DNA of 64,000 nt from Mantis religiosa (GCA_030765055.1 CM060947.1:102031672-102095671); one strand, 5' to 3'. Positions 46,104 to 57,939 are shown, counted from the stretch's first letter. The notes: generated by a model from the letters alone, not told the origin. A program made the numbers and translations.

Positions 46104-46389
46104 TTTTTTCCTTGTTCCATTTATACCCCGCCTTTAACTGCTATGGTCATATCGGCGGCCGTTCTCCTTTGGAACATACTGAAGGTGTTAACTCATTATC
46201 TTTGGTTTTTAATCATCAGATCAAGCACACATCCACACTCTCATTCCTACTTCCAGACTGGGGAAGATGGGGAATTATCTTGGTTGGAGAAAAATCCCCA
46301 CCCTCTGTGCCGGGAATCGCCGGGAATAGAACCCGGGACCCTTAGTACGGCAGGCAGGTGCTCTACCGACTGAGCTACGGGGCCAGCTC
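46104..46389 (-). repeat. SINE family B with 11-bp target duplication
   Basis: On the minus strand the head 'ggccccgtagctcagtcggt' (A box) and B box GGGTTCTATTCCC are followed by the body and an A-rich tail (AAGGAAAAAAAA). CAGTAGAACTT flanks it at 46093-46103 and 46390-46400. An 8-10 base local duplication (CGGGAAT twice) near 46310-46327 distinguishes it from the 27.5 kb copy. Confidence 0.93.
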
Positions 46390-46604
46390 CAGTAGAACTT
46401 GTTTTCTTTCCTAAACATCTATCTTCAGTAAGTAGATAGTCTTCCATTTTGAGATTTCGCGAAAAATCGAGATTTCCATATAATACCACTATCCCAAAAC
46501 TCCCTTTTAAGAAAAATGTTGGTTATTCTTTGTTTTCTCAAAATGTTGTAACGATTTTGTTTGAAATTTTACATGTTTGAGATACTTTTTAAAGTTTAAC
46601 ATAC

Positions 46605-47215
46605 TTTAACTCCCTAGATGATGACGGAAGATGAACGGAATTGACGAAATAATGTCCAATGAACCCGAGTCCATTAAACCTACTGCACCCAATATTTATA
46701 TTTCAAGATAAGGGAAAATCCCATAAAAGAACCTTAGGCGGGTGTGAATCTAGTATAAGAAGGTTCGGAGGGACGAATTAGGACGAATTATTAAAGACCT
46801 TTAGACCTATGCCCTCGGTGGACCTCCGCCAGGGGGGGGGGAGTTGAGATGAGGTAAACCTATGAGTGATGGGACCTGAGAGAGTGAGAGAGGATGGGGG
46901 GAGTCAGGAGAGCGCCAGCTATCTAACAGCTAAGATTTGAAATTTCCCTGTGCCGGCTCGTACTACAGGTTACACTCCTCCCCAAGCTAACTCATTGAGC
47001 CTTCCCGAAATTTACATAGTTACCAGCGGAAATCGCCGGGGGCAAAAAGGTGGACTGCGAGAATTGGGCCCAAGACCTCCCGAATGTGGGCCACAAGCGC
47101 TTACCGTCTGGGCCATTCCACTCGGTTTATGTGAGTTATTCACCCTAACCGAGATTTGAACTCAGAATTTCTTGAAATGAGGCAGACAAGCTACCCCAAT
47201 ATGACAGAGTTGGCC
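46605..47215 (-). repeat. SINE family A interrupted by another SINE
   Basis: 46605-46737 holds the 3' two-thirds of family A in reverse ('gatgacggaagatgaacgga', 'ataagggaaaatcccataaa'), and 47132-47215 holds the head ('accctaaccgagatttgaac', 'gaggcagacaagctacccca'). About 394 bases of a different element lie between. Confidence 0.75.
46738..47131 (-). repeat. Nested tRNA-headed SINE (E-related head)
   Basis: On the minus strand the right end is tRNA-like: 'aatggcccagacggtaagcg' (A box), then 'cacattcgggaggtcttggg' before a damaged B box. The body ('gccggctcgtactacaggtt', GGGGGGGGGAG, 'cctatgccctcggtggacct') is not shared with family E copies. It sits inside a family A SINE. Confidence 0.65.
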
Positions 47216-47411
47216 TTTTGAGATATTAGCCTAACAAATAAAATGTGCAGAATAAGCTTTCTACGAATAGCATTTGAAAGTTTTTTTAATTCTAATTGAG
47301 CTTCATACAAATGGAAATCAGCCCAAACCTTATTCAGATTGTTTTGAATAATATTTACGAAGTGTTAGCTGTTTCCAAATCATGCATAAATATACACGTA
47401 ATCTGAATAGT

Positions 47412-47840
47412 AGATTCAGACTGAAAAATTCAATACCGTAGTAGGGATTTGAATTACGGATTCTTCCGATCTCCATCCAATTGCTCCTAATCATTGAGCT
47501 ACCATGGCCAACATGCCAGAATGACATTAAACTCTCCAACTGACTCGTATTTTTCCGGTAAATCACTTAGAGCTCCCATATACAATGAGACAGGCACCTT
47601 TTGTGGTGACTTACTATGCTCTAAGTGTTTAAGTCCCAGGCTTCATAGCTACCACCCATACTGCCCCTGGTGGTTTATCGCGAAAAATACGAGTCATTTG
47701 GAGATCTTAATGTCATGCTGGCCTGTTGGCCAAGATAGCTCAATAGTTAAGAGCAACCGGACGTAGACGGGAAGATCCATGGTTCAAATCTGCAGCATTG
47801 AATTTTTCAGTCTGACTCTACCTGTTCAAATCCTAGCCTA
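47412..47840. repeat. Head-to-head pair of family D SINEs (inverted repeat)
   Basis: The left copy (about 47412-47563) is on the minus strand and the right copy (about 47680-47836) on the plus strand. The tRNA-like core 'tggccaagatagctcaatag' with B-box-like GGTTCAAATCTGC is seen on the right, and its reverse on the left ('tgagctaccatggccaacat'). Arms of about 150 bases surround a spacer of about 115 bases. Confidence 0.85.
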
Positions 47841-48116
47841 CACTCGGCTAGTGTGAAACAATGATTAATTTCCATCGATACACATGTAAGTTGGTCTAAA
47901 GCTTAGACTGTCGCCGCCTGTGGATATTCGAAAGCAATAGAAATGATTTTTCCAGTGAGATTGCTGGAAGGAAAAAAAAAAGACTTGTTGCTACATCTTG
48001 CATTCAGTCAAAAGCTTCAAGTGCTTGACATCATCTACACTCAACGAATTATGTCAAAATAGAAAATAAAAACACAAAAACAACACTAGCTATGATCACT
48101 GACGCGCAAATGAGTG

Positions 48117-48345
48117 CTGAGGCCGCGCCTTAGTGGTTAGACCGCTTGGCTCTCACCAAGGCGGCCCGGATTCAGTCCCAAACAACCGCAATTGAGATTT
48201 GTGGTGGACAACACGGCACTGTGGCGGGTTTTCTTCGGCATCTCCAGTTTACCCCGCCATCACATTCCACCGGTGCCCCATCTTCATCTCATGTATCAGT
48301 GTCACCGCGGGGCCGTATGTAGTAAAAGCAGACGTTAAACACCAT
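48117..48345 (+). repeat. SINE family C, short-tail type
   Basis: 'gaggccgcgccttagtggtt', 'agaccgcttggctctcacca' and 'cggcccggattcagtcccaa' form the head. 'ctcatgtatcagtgtcaccg' and 'gtagtaaaagcagacgttaa' give the same tail as 10839-11081. Confidence 0.88.
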
Positions 48346-48349
48346 ACAT

Positions 48350-49380
48350 TTCAGTTTTTGATGAGTTCTGCCTGGAAATGTCCACAGACTGTATGGGCGA
48401 TGGAGTGGTTTGTAACCTGCGACAGCACTACGTAACGTTCAGTAACATTATATTTATAAGTTATGAAAAATCCGTTATCTAGCATGAACTTTGTGAACCT
48501 CTGGTATATAATAACAGTCATATGCATTCAAGCTTGAGTTTTGTGAACTATTGGTGCTACTCTATGGATGTAAAACGGTGAGGATCACTGATTGGAGCTC
48601 TAAGATCAGTTGAACCTTTTATGAATCTTGGATAGAGAATGCAACCTACCATGAGCATGCTATGGAAAGCTGCTTGGAAACGTTCTGTAACACATACGAA
48701 TTCTTAAATGAGTAATTAGTGAACTCAAATATCAATACTAGATGGAGGTGGTGACAGGAACTTCCGTCTTTCGAGCTTGCTGAAGACGACTTCTGGACAT
48801 TTAATTTGCCTCCACCACTCTGGCTATAACAGATCAGAATCTTTTTTTAATGAGTATAGTGCTGTGTCGGTTGCCGGAAGTGCAACGCATCAGCACTGAA
48901 TCTTATGATAAAAGCACTAAGGTTTGAGTTTCATATAATCAATGTTGAAGACATAGAACGAAGAAAACGTTCCAGGGTTAATGAAAATGGGACCAGGGAA
49001 AATGAAGTTGAGATAAATATTTATTGATGAGCACCCTACATTACACCGTAGCATAAAGAGACTGAATTAAAAGCCAAAATTAGTAGGAAAATTCAACTTC
49101 CTTAAAATGTATAGAATATAATTATGGCACATTCTATCGAAGACTTCGAAATCTGAGGAGAGGAGTCCATTCCATGGAATGGTGTAGTGTTGAAGATGAA
49201 GTTATGGTATTTCTGATGACTGGCAACTGTCTACAAATATTCCAAGCATTCTAAAGTTAAATGATTAGATAGCGATTAATCATTATTTTCAGATTTATAA
49301 AGGATATTAGGCAGCGTCATTGGCTGAAACTCTTGCAATATTGGGATCGGAAGTTTAGCAATGAAGATGGTCACGTCCAG
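48350..49380. other. Noncoding DNA, nothing recognised
   Basis: No coding frame or repeat match was found. Confidence 0.4.
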
Positions 49381-49399
49381 TAAAGCCAACAATGGGAAG

Positions 49400-49600
49400 A
49401 GTAAGGAAACGTAGAGTCAGACTGAAAAATGCAATGCCATAGCCGGTATTTGAACCACGGATCTTCTGGTCTCCGTCCAGACGTTCTAATCATTGAGCTA
49501 CTATGGCCAATGTACCGATGACATAAATTCTCCAACTGACTCGTATTTTTTCCTGTAAACCACTTAGGTGTTCTCATAAACACACGAGACAACTACCTTA
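49400..49600 (-). repeat. SINE family D, first of a direct pair
   Basis: 'gccggtatttgaaccacgga', 'tcttctggtctccgtccaga' and 'cattgagctactatggccaa' are the reverse of the tRNA-like core. The adjoining 'ctgactcgtattttttcctg' is the conserved 5' side. Confidence 0.85.
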
Positions 49601-49689
49601 ATGGTGACTTACAATATGTAAGTACTTTAAGGCTCAGGCTTTATAGTTAACCACTATTAGGTCAATTAGTGGAATTCATTTGTTCTTTC

Positions 49690-49885
49690 ACACTGCCCGT
49701 GTGTAGGCTAGAGTGTGGAAACGTAGATTCAGACTTAAAAATTCAATACCATAGCCGGGATTTGAACCACGGATCTTCTGGTCTCCGTCCAGCCGCTCTA
49801 ACCATTGAGCTACTATGGCCAACGTGCCCATATGACATTAAATTCTCCCACTGACTCGTATTTTTTCCGGTAAACCACTCTGCAA
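49690..49885 (-). repeat. SINE family D, second of a direct pair
   Basis: A close match to the previous copy: 'gccgggatttgaaccacgga', 'ccgctctaaccattgagcta', 'ctgactcgtattttttccgg'. The linker between the copies (49610-49680: 'gtactttaaggctcaggctt', 'ctattaggtcaattag') recurs near 50230-50290, so a larger unit may be duplicated. Confidence 0.87.
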
Positions 49886-49889
49886 AACT

Positions 49890-51580
49890 CAACTCATCAA
49901 AGTGAACCAGCCACCTCTTGTTCAGAATTCTACGCTACTCTACATAAAAGGTAATATTTATTTATCATTAATTAATTTATTCAATGTCTGTCTTGATTGC
50001 ACCCCTTATCTCTTTAAGATAAAGGAGAGCTTTGTTTTATTTGACTTCCCGAATATCTAAAATATATTTGTCAATGTTATGGAGAGCCCATCACTTTAAT
50101 TTAACCCTACTCATGTCCCTAAACTTTGACCTGTTTAGCTCAACCATCTGCTCCCCTTATCCTTTCAGTAGCTACACCCCCAGTTGTTGATTAGGTTTGT
50201 AAGTCCTTTACCCCCTTGCAATCCTGGTTTGCAACAGTACTTTAAGGCCCGGGCTTTATAGTAACCTCTATTAGGTCAATAGTATATATTTCAGCGTCAA
50301 TATATCAGGAGACAGTGAACAAACGTCCCTAAGGAAACAACATAGTAACGCAACAAACCCTGGTGCCATGTTTACACTTCGTATTCTTGAGAGTAGTAAA
50401 ATGTTGGTCTTACTGATAGTAGCCCATAGGCGATCGCACTGTTCTATGGAGATACGCGAAATGATAAAGAAATGTAAGAGTCGTATACTTCCCTATAAAT
50501 GCTGTCTTAAGTGCACATTGTGGTTAAAAAAACTGCTGACTCTCTATCAGACAGGCAATAGTCAAGGTCACCTGTATTCCAGTTGGTATCTTAAGGTCCT
50601 GCATAACAATATTATATTCCTACTTTTTATTTTTGTACAGTTGATACGATGATAAACATTACTCTAATTGTGGATTTAGCTTAAGATGAGTGATAACCCA
50701 GTCAGTAAAAATGCATCCAGGAAATGAACTTTGATTTTAAATGTCTTTTGTTGAGAGTTGTCACCCTGTATTGTTCCATTGGACTGAATACCTTATAGTA
50801 GATATAAGGTTCTCAGCCTGAAGAAAACTGACTGTAAAATGATTTTAAAGCAAGCTTCAAATGCTTGTGCGCTGAAACCAAAAGTGTCAGATGGTAATGG
50901 GTATTGAGAAATGCAGCCACACGGAGCAGAACTGTTGTGTAAAATACTCTATGTCGAGTACACGGTACATAGTTTCTTAGTCATACAATGAGTAATTTTT
51001 ATAGTTTTAAGTTTTGCCATCAGGTAGTGGTATTCCGACAACGGCACCACAAGGATTTTACTGCAAACTAAACCTGGTATCACATTCTCATTGTCATATA
51101 AGCGATCAAGATAAGAAACCAATTTGATTTCATTAAAGTACCGAATGTAATACCCTAACAGAAATAAATATTTTGTTTTGTTAGCGACGATGTAAATTTT
51201 CTAGGATCACAGCAGCGCCTGGAATATTTCCCGGAATTTCATCTCGCAGAAGTTCTTTTACATGCAGTAAGCCTAATACGAATAAATTCGAGATCGTCGA
51301 TTAAGTCTTTCGGGGATGAGAACTTGCTTGATGTTTAACATGCAAGCTCCAGTTAAAATTGCTACCAAAGCATGAATCTCGATACGTATTAAGTAAATAG
51401 AAATGCAACACTTTAAGAATAAAGCATTCATGTTCATATTCATGCCTCTTGGCCGTAATCGACGGAAAGTACACATATGATGCTCATGGTAAATTTTAGA
51501 ATGTCTTGGAGTCGGTTGAGAAAGGACGCTGTTATTTCTGAGATCCAGTCATCTTGAGTCTTTAGAAGACGTGATGCATA
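49890..51580. other. Noncoding DNA, no gene recognised
   Basis: A repeat of the 49.6 kb linker is at about 50228-50285. A 94-residue frame at 50368-50652 has a Cys-rich centre and hydrophobic end but no recognised motif, and I do not support it as a gene. Confidence 0.4.
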
Positions 51581-51929
51581 TCAGCAGACTGTTAGAACCG
51601 TCACACGGCCATATCCGAATTCTTGTCCAACGATGACAGCAAAGCGGACCAGATCAGATGAAGCTGGATGCTCTTGTATCACTGTCAAACTAACTGATTT
51701 GCCTCCATTCACCTCTACGAGAGCTGCATACAACGGCCCAGGGCGGCCCAAAGGCATGACCACTGGGGACAAGAGAGTGCCTGCCGCTGACATGCTGCCT
51801 ATTTCTGGAAAACACAAGGCACCAACACTACGGAAGAGAGAGAGAAGGAAATCCCTTAAACATAACCAATCATATTTTGGTGAAAGAAGAATGAATGTGC
51901 TTTATACTGGAAAACTATCTTCCTGCTGA
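51581..51929. other. Overlapping unassigned frames of balanced composition
   Basis: A 78-codon minus-strand frame (51817-51581) and a 98-codon plus-strand frame (51633-51929) overlap in a less AT-rich patch. Neither has a motif I recognise. The minus-strand product has a smooth, exon-like composition (PLGRPGPLYAALVEVNGGK) and may be a fragment of a retroelement or host exon. Confidence 0.25.
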
Positions 51930-52510
51930 CCGGTTGCTAGATAATAGAAAAAGGTCTGTATTTGACCGGAGTGAGAGGACGTCCTGCGATTCATAATTCA
52001 TAACTTATCGGACATACTCTGTTTTAAACCCATTCTAACAGCAGTGACAGCACTTTTCTCTGTAAAAATAATTCTGTCACATATTCGATTAAAGTGCATG
52101 CACTATACTTGCGAGAGCATCTATTAGAGAACAAGGGAGCGCCAGACTTCAAACTGAAACATCAAACAGCTGCATTGTATGTTTGTGTATGTATCATTGC
52201 TCTTACAGCCACTTTTGCAGTTTCCCCAGTATTCTTGCGGAAATGTAGCAGATTTCGTGTATTGCTCTGTGATATATTCTTAGAAAATTATATGTTATTA
52301 TAGCACGGCGGTGTTACATTGACGTAAACCAACCTTTTCGGAAAGTCTTTTGCGCCATATCTGTATGTTCTAACGTTTAATTAAACATTCCTGCAACCCA
52401 CTTTTGAATTCTCATTGCAGAAATTCCATTTGATGTTTTATTAAATGTGATTCTGATAGCGTTTCCTCTGAAATATATATCCATACATGTCTAACACTTA
52501 AATAGCCACC
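51930..52510. other. Noncoding DNA, nothing recognised
   Basis: Only short frames are present, with no motif. Confidence 0.4.
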
Positions 52511-52511
52511 T

Positions 52512-52513
<2 letters not shown>

Positions 52514-52583
<70 letters not shown>

Positions 52584-52584
52584 G
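52514..52584. repeat. (CA)n microsatellite
   Basis: About 34 CA units with one AA interruption near 52571. Confidence 0.96.
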
Positions 52585-53200
52585 AGAAAATGAAATAAAA
52601 CATGTTACTCTTTATCGCATGTACTGAATTGTAGTCTTTCGTAACAGAAGAGAGGTGAAAAGCTCACAAAGCATCATATAATGAAAGTGCCAATCTAAGA
52701 TTGGTAATAAATATCTTTAAATTCATACCTTCGACCTTCCATAGGACACAGAATGATTTTGGTAAAGAAAAATTACGTAGCATGAAAACAAAACCAGGAC
52801 TCTAGCTTAGAGACTGAAGCCCAATGTTTATAATCAAATCGTGGTATTGGACGCTTTCAGGAGCCACGCATCACGTAGGCAGGAGGGTGCTGCCAATTAG
52901 ACAATACGAGATAACACACCAAAGACACGGTGAACTCCTTGGGATCTACAGAATAACCATGGCGTAGTTAGAATCTGGAACCGCCTGAAGCAAGGTGCTT
53001 GCGAAGAAGCACCAAGAGAGTCAGCGGTCTTAGAACCCCGCGATGTTTCTTCGCAAGGGTACAAGATGGATTGTCAACACCCCCAAATGATGACCAATAG
53101 GATGGAGAGAAGTCACGACCGGTAAGGCTGCAGTAGAGATCTCGAGCACAATGGTGTGCATTGTCCTAACCGAACTGTGGGTCTCTGCTGCATGCTCCAG
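52585..53200. other. Noncoding DNA with a small inverted repeat
   Basis: CTTGCGAAGAA (52998-53008) and TTCTTCGCAAG (53047-53057) are perfect 11-bp inverted repeats around a 38-base spacer. Nothing else is seen. Confidence 0.5.
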
Positions 53201-53274
53201 CAATGTTGTTGGTCCTCTTCTCCACGTAGATTGGGCCTTACCAATCTACGTGGAGAAGAGGACCAACAACATTG
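53201..53274. repeat. Perfect 34-bp palindrome with 6-base loop
   Basis: The arms 53201-53234 and 53241-53274 are exact reverse complements (the left arm starts CAATGTTGTTGGTCCTCTTC), and the loop is GCCTTA. The arms are GC-balanced and the flanks unremarkable. It would form a very stable hairpin in RNA or cruciform in DNA. Confidence 0.97.
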
Positions 53275-53279
53275 TCTAC

Positions 53280-55140
53280 CGCGTACAGAGTCTGCCCCAA
53301 GCGAAAATGCTGACGGTGTAAGGGTGGTACAAATATGGAAATGATAATAGGATTTTTACAACAAAAAATTGTGTCTGTGTGTGCAGGCGTGCGTCCTTCA
53401 AAGATACAGAAAACTCATCATCAAATAATAAATGAGAAAGAAAAGGTGGAAATTGAAGGTAAAACCTGGGACATCAAAACAAATTGGAAGGTGCGAAAGC
53501 TTTTGTGCAGATTGTACCTGCGCCTATGGATAGACAAAATATATATGAATTCTAGAAACCATACATAATAAAACACGCACTTTATTTATATCATCTTCAA
53601 ACATGAATCAAAAGAATACATAGGTAAAACAGTTACGGCAAGTTTGAAAATAGTTAAACATATTTAGGACCAGCCGGAAGGAATAGTACAATTGAAACCG
53701 AAATAGCGGAGGACGTGGAAAAAGGAAGTAAAATAAAAAGCTTAAAAACTACAACTTGAAAAATGAGAGATCAATAAAATATTATTTGGTTTTAATCTGT
53801 TACTTAGTAATGGAAATCATACATGCTAAATGTATATGAAATTTAAAACAGGTTCCCAAAACGAGCTAGTCCATCACGTGGCTGAAATTAAAAGGTAAAT
53901 GTGGAGGAACACATAAGATAGAAGTAGAACGTATTGGATTTCAGGCGGCAACTGTAAAGAACTCATACTTTTCAATGGTTAAATGCTTGAAGTATTTTGA
54001 TTATGGACAAAGATTATGAACACATTACCCAAGAGCTAAAATAATACGCAGAACATGTGGAAAAGATCATGAGAGGAAAGGTTACCAAAGAAAAGGAGCA
54101 AGGTAATATGCGTGCCATGTAATAGAAGTAAGAAAACTTGGGAGGGAAAGGTAAGCACACATCATATAAATTGTTACTAAAACTTACTTTAGAAAGGGTT
54201 CATTATGTACAATAACTACAGAAATTAACAATAATGGGAGTGGAGAAAGAAAATACTCACAGTAGGATAAAAGGGAATATAGAAATAGAAATTGAATATA
54301 AATTAAGAAAAGAAGTATTGTAAACATTTTTGGAAAAAGAGGAAGGTACTATGTTAGAAGAAGTTATGAAAAGGGAAACAATTCTGAATCACAAATTCAT
54401 CGATTACACAATTACATAATTCCAAAGAAAAGTGGTAATAAATATACTCTATATAGAAGAAAATACAAATTGACTACCCAGCTATATCTGCAGATAATAA
54501 TACTTGTAGTTCGAAAGAGGACATAGATGATAAGAATAAAAATATATAAAAATATAAAAATAAAATAAAAGTACACTAAAAAATTTATGGAATGAGATAA
54601 AGCACGGAATAATATCTCGGGAGATAAAAATACGAACAAGGGCGGAAACGTTGCTACTGTAAAAATAAGCAAAGTATATGCCACTACAGATCATAGAAAT
54701 TACACTCAAATATGTAAAATTTATTTTGGCTTATTACCACTTCCAATATAGTTTATCGGTTAGAACCATATCTACTGCAGTTAAAAGAAACTCACGTGAA
54801 ATATTAAGATATGCAGGTATACAATATTGTATAGTACTGTAACACAAATACAAATTTCATTTTAGTAAGAATACCGGATGAAGGAGCCGAAAAGTTGGGG
54901 ACATTCATAGCTGAGTTGGAACTTGTTATACTTAATTAAACTAATACTAATAACTAATAGCCATCTCACTTTTCAACAGCGAGCGGAAGCTACCGAGTAT
55001 GTAGATATTTCTTTAACTTCAACAACGAAAATATATAAAATAAATAACTGGCACGTGGGTCAAGTGGTTGACTGCATGCGATCACAATATTATATACTTT
55101 AATTAAAACCCGTTTGAAATAAATCAGAATTATAAAAGCA
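53280..55140. other. AT-rich DNA, no gene recognised
   Basis: It is A-rich on the plus strand. Frames at 53335-53568 and the hydrophobic minus-strand frames at 54412-54709 follow base composition and carry no domain. Confidence 0.4.
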
Positions 55141-55147
55141 GAAATTA

Positions 55148-55176
55148 TGAATGAATGAACGAATGAATGAACGAAT
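55148..55176 (-). repeat. Short tandem repeat, (GAAT/GAAC)n
   Basis: ATGAATGAATGAACGAATGA-type repeats occur a little beyond the three 120-bp units. RTE-like elements commonly end in short tandem repeats, so this may mark the 3' end of the element to the right. Confidence 0.6.
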
Positions 55177-55196
55177 TAATGGGGACATCTACTAGA

Positions 55197-55556
55197 GGTG
55201 GGGGCTCATTAAGTGTTCCTTACGCGGTGAGTTATGCCGCGAAGTGTCTATTTGCCGCGTTAGTGCGATATGTCTAGAATTGTGATTTTGTGAATCATCA
55301 TTTGTACACATTCACTGGTGGGGGCTCATTAAGTGTTCCTTACGCGGTGAGTTATGCCGCGAAGTGTCTATTTGCCGCGTTAGTGCGATATGTCTAGAAT
55401 TGTGATTTTGTGAATCATTTGTACACATTCACTGGTGGGGGCTCATTAAGTGTTCCTTACGCGGTGAGTTATGCCGCGAAGTGTCTATTTGCCGCGTTAG
55501 TGCGATATGTCTAGAATTGTGATTTTGTGAATCATCATTTGTACACATTCACTGCA
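55197..55556 (-). repeat. Three tandem copies of a 120-bp unit
   Basis: Units start at about 55198, 55318 and 55435. The first and third are 120 bases, and the second is 117 because one ATC is missing in 'aatcatcattt'. Otherwise they appear identical. The unit contains GGGGCTCATTAAGTG, TACGCGGTGAGTTATGCCGC and GTGCGATATGTCTAG. They lie directly after the end of the RTE-like reading frame on the minus strand, so they occupy its 3' region. Confidence 0.95.
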
Positions 55557-55557
55557 T

Positions 55558-56950
55558 TTAGACGGTTCCTGCCTGTGTTCCTTGGTTTCGCCACGTACTC
55601 CTGGTTTTGGCAACTGTGGAACAATGGCCGCCTGTTATCTCCTTGAAGAAGTCGGTCCATCTGCACCTTGGCCTACCTCTGTGTCTACCTATGTATGGGT
55701 CCCACATCGTGGTGTGCTGGGTCCATCGGTCATCGTGAAGTCTGGCCAGATGCCGCTTCAGGTCCATTTAATCCTGTGAATTGGTTAGTAATGTCGTTTG
55801 ATGCTGGCCTTATAAGGAGGGACTCACTGAAAACTGGAATATGTTCATTTTCTGTAGCATGTTCCTCTGGCACATCTGTATGGATTTCCTATGTTTGCCT
55901 TTGAGGGCTCAGGTTTGGTAATCATATATTAGGGTTGTGTATATACAGAATTCGAGGGCTTTTAGTATGAGGCGTCTACTTAGGGAACGGTCCAGAAGGA
56001 TGTATTTTAGGGACCAGAATGTTTTCCATGCTTGCGAGGTTCTTCTCTTGATTTCTTTTCCTGTGTTGTCTTTGAAAGACACCAGTTAGCCTTAATATAC
56101 ATACTCTGATATGTACGCTAAGGACTTCCCGTCGATTATTGTTGGGGTTTCGGTGCCGTTTGTCATAACTTGGGTCTTGCACATATTCATGGTGAGACCT
56201 GCCTTTTTGCTGTGGAAACAGAGTTCCGGTACCATTCTTTGTAATTCCTCCAGAGATGTAGAGAACAATACCACGACGTCAGCGAATATCAGGTTAGTTA
56301 GTTTTACTCCCTTAATGTTTATTCCCGCTTCCTTATTCCATTCTACTTTGCAAAATATGCCTTCTATGACGCTCGAGAACATTTTGGGGGAGATTGGTTT
56401 ACCCTGTCGTACTCCTCTCTCTAGAAGGAATGGGTGACTTTCCACCTCTGGTTTTACTTTGGCGAGGCTTACTCTGTAGATTTGCTTAAGAATTTGGATG
56501 TACTTGCTTTCGACACCTTGATTGGTTAGGGCTTATGTTATGGTGGTATATATTATTGAGTCAAAAGTTTTCTTATAGTCTATAAAAGATAAACTGTTAG
56601 TTGGAATTCCTCTGCTCTCTCGATCAACTGATCAAATAACTTCTTGGAGATGGTCTACTGTGCTGTAGCCTGAACCGGAAGCTGGCCTGCTCTGATGGTT
56701 GGTTTTCGTCTAGCACTTTTGTCAACCGTTGTCAACCGCAATTCAAGTCGCCTTTGTTGCCTTTCTTGTGCAGGAGGATGATCGTGCTGGTCTTCTATCG
56801 TTCTGGCGGCACTTCTATTTGCAGTATCGAATTGATTGTGGTGGTAATTGTCGGGGTGAGAATTTCCTTAGCTTGTATCAGAAATTCATTATTATACGAA
56901 AGGGAAATTAATTTGCGAAAACCACGGAAGTTACAGAGAATTAAGAACAT
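55558..56950 (-). pseudogene. RTE-like non-LTR retrotransposon, 3' half
   Basis: In minus-strand order: VPPERQKTSTIILLHKKGNK (near 56800), a damaged ENQPSEQA-F block near 56690, 'FIDYKKAFDSI'-like palm start near 56570 (in pieces), then a 117-codon frame (56445-56092) with LERGVRQGKPISPKMFSSVI and LTNLIFADVVVLFSTSLEEL. The catalytic FADD is changed to FADV. LTMNMCKTQVM follows, and the end is RGRPRCRWTDFFKEITGG with STWRNQG (55767-55558), the classic RTE C-terminus. It is 5' truncated and has several frameshifts. The loss of the second catalytic Asp shows it is inactive. Confidence 0.88.
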
Positions 56951-57224
56951 TTAGTTGACGATGCAATAAAAAGTATTGACACTCATTTGTGAAAGAACAA
57001 GTCAGATCAATATATTTGTGACTTGACATATAAATTCTAAGAGCAAAAAATGAGAACACCGGAATTAACCATAACTATATTTCAATAAAAACTGATGCAA
57101 CAATTGTCAGGAATCAATGCCATTGTTTACTTCAGACATTACCACATCTGATGAATAACAAGAATGGCGAAGATGAAAACACATGAAAGGCAGAAATAAA
57201 AATTGGATCTGATAACAGGAATAT

Positions 57225-57935
57225 ATCAGGCTCCAGTTAACTATGGTTCAGCCTTTTTCCAAGTAAGCTATGACGATTATTCCTTGACAACAACAAAAAC
57301 GGTGATCATCACTTAACCAGCTGACAAAGTGGTCCGTGCGTTCTCTGGTGCACTTTCACCAGCCTCTGTCCATTGATTTCACTGCTATTGTGACTCTGGT
57401 TTGTAATGATCGATCCAAGATTCATCCACGGTCATAAATCGGCGTAATAAGTGATTAAACTTCGCCAGACACTCGGTGGAAGTGTTCTTCTGGATGCGCT
57501 TCTGGTCGACTGTGAGCAATCGTGGCACCCATCTTGCACACCGCTTTTTCCTTGTCATTGTTTCATGCAGGATATTGCGCACTTGCTTAGTTGAGATGCC
57601 TACAGCTTCAGAAATCTTACGAATTTTGATTCGGTGGTCTTGCATAAGCATATCATGGATTTTTCAATGGTGTGGTGACCTCATTTGGGCGACCAGAACG
57701 CGATTCATCTTCGGTGCTCCTACGATCACATTTAAATTCATTAATTCAAAAGTAAATGGTCTTCAATGTTGGTGCAGAGTCCACGTGAACTTCATTCAAT
57801 GCAGTTTTGACTTGTGCGACAGTCCAGCCCTTCAAATGAAAATGTTTAATAACAACACGAAGCAGTTTTTTCCATTTTCAATCGCAGCTATCATACTGAC
57901 CAGTTCAAATGACTGTCAATAATGAACTGTATATT
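57225..57935 (-). pseudogene. Mariner transposase relic 3
   Basis: On the minus strand it opens near 57880 (MEKTASCCY...), with SAPTLKTIYF near 57770 and a 'SRSGRPNEVTTP' block near 57690. The longest frame (57651-57385) holds IKIRKISEAVGISTKQVRNI, ARWVPRLLTVDQKRI and FMTVDESWIDHYKPES (first catalytic Asp). Later blocks (near 57330, with LVKVHQRTHGP) are frame-broken. It is a different lineage from the elements at 40.6 and 43.4 kb. Terminal repeats were not seen. Confidence 0.85.
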
Positions 57936-57939
57936 GTAG

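Noticed and set aside
46310..46389. Functional tRNA gene (also 10990-11080, 17393-17460, 27690-27778, 48119-48180)
   Set aside because: A and B boxes are present, but the acceptor stems and anticodon arms do not fold well and each is followed by a SINE body shared between copies.
54412..54709. Small membrane protein on the minus strand
   Set aside because: Hydrophobic residues result from A/T-rich codons. There is no conserved motif and two overlapping frames look alike.
55197..55556. CRISPR-like array
   Set aside because: Only three direct 120-bp repeats without unique spacers, in a eukaryotic retrotransposon context.
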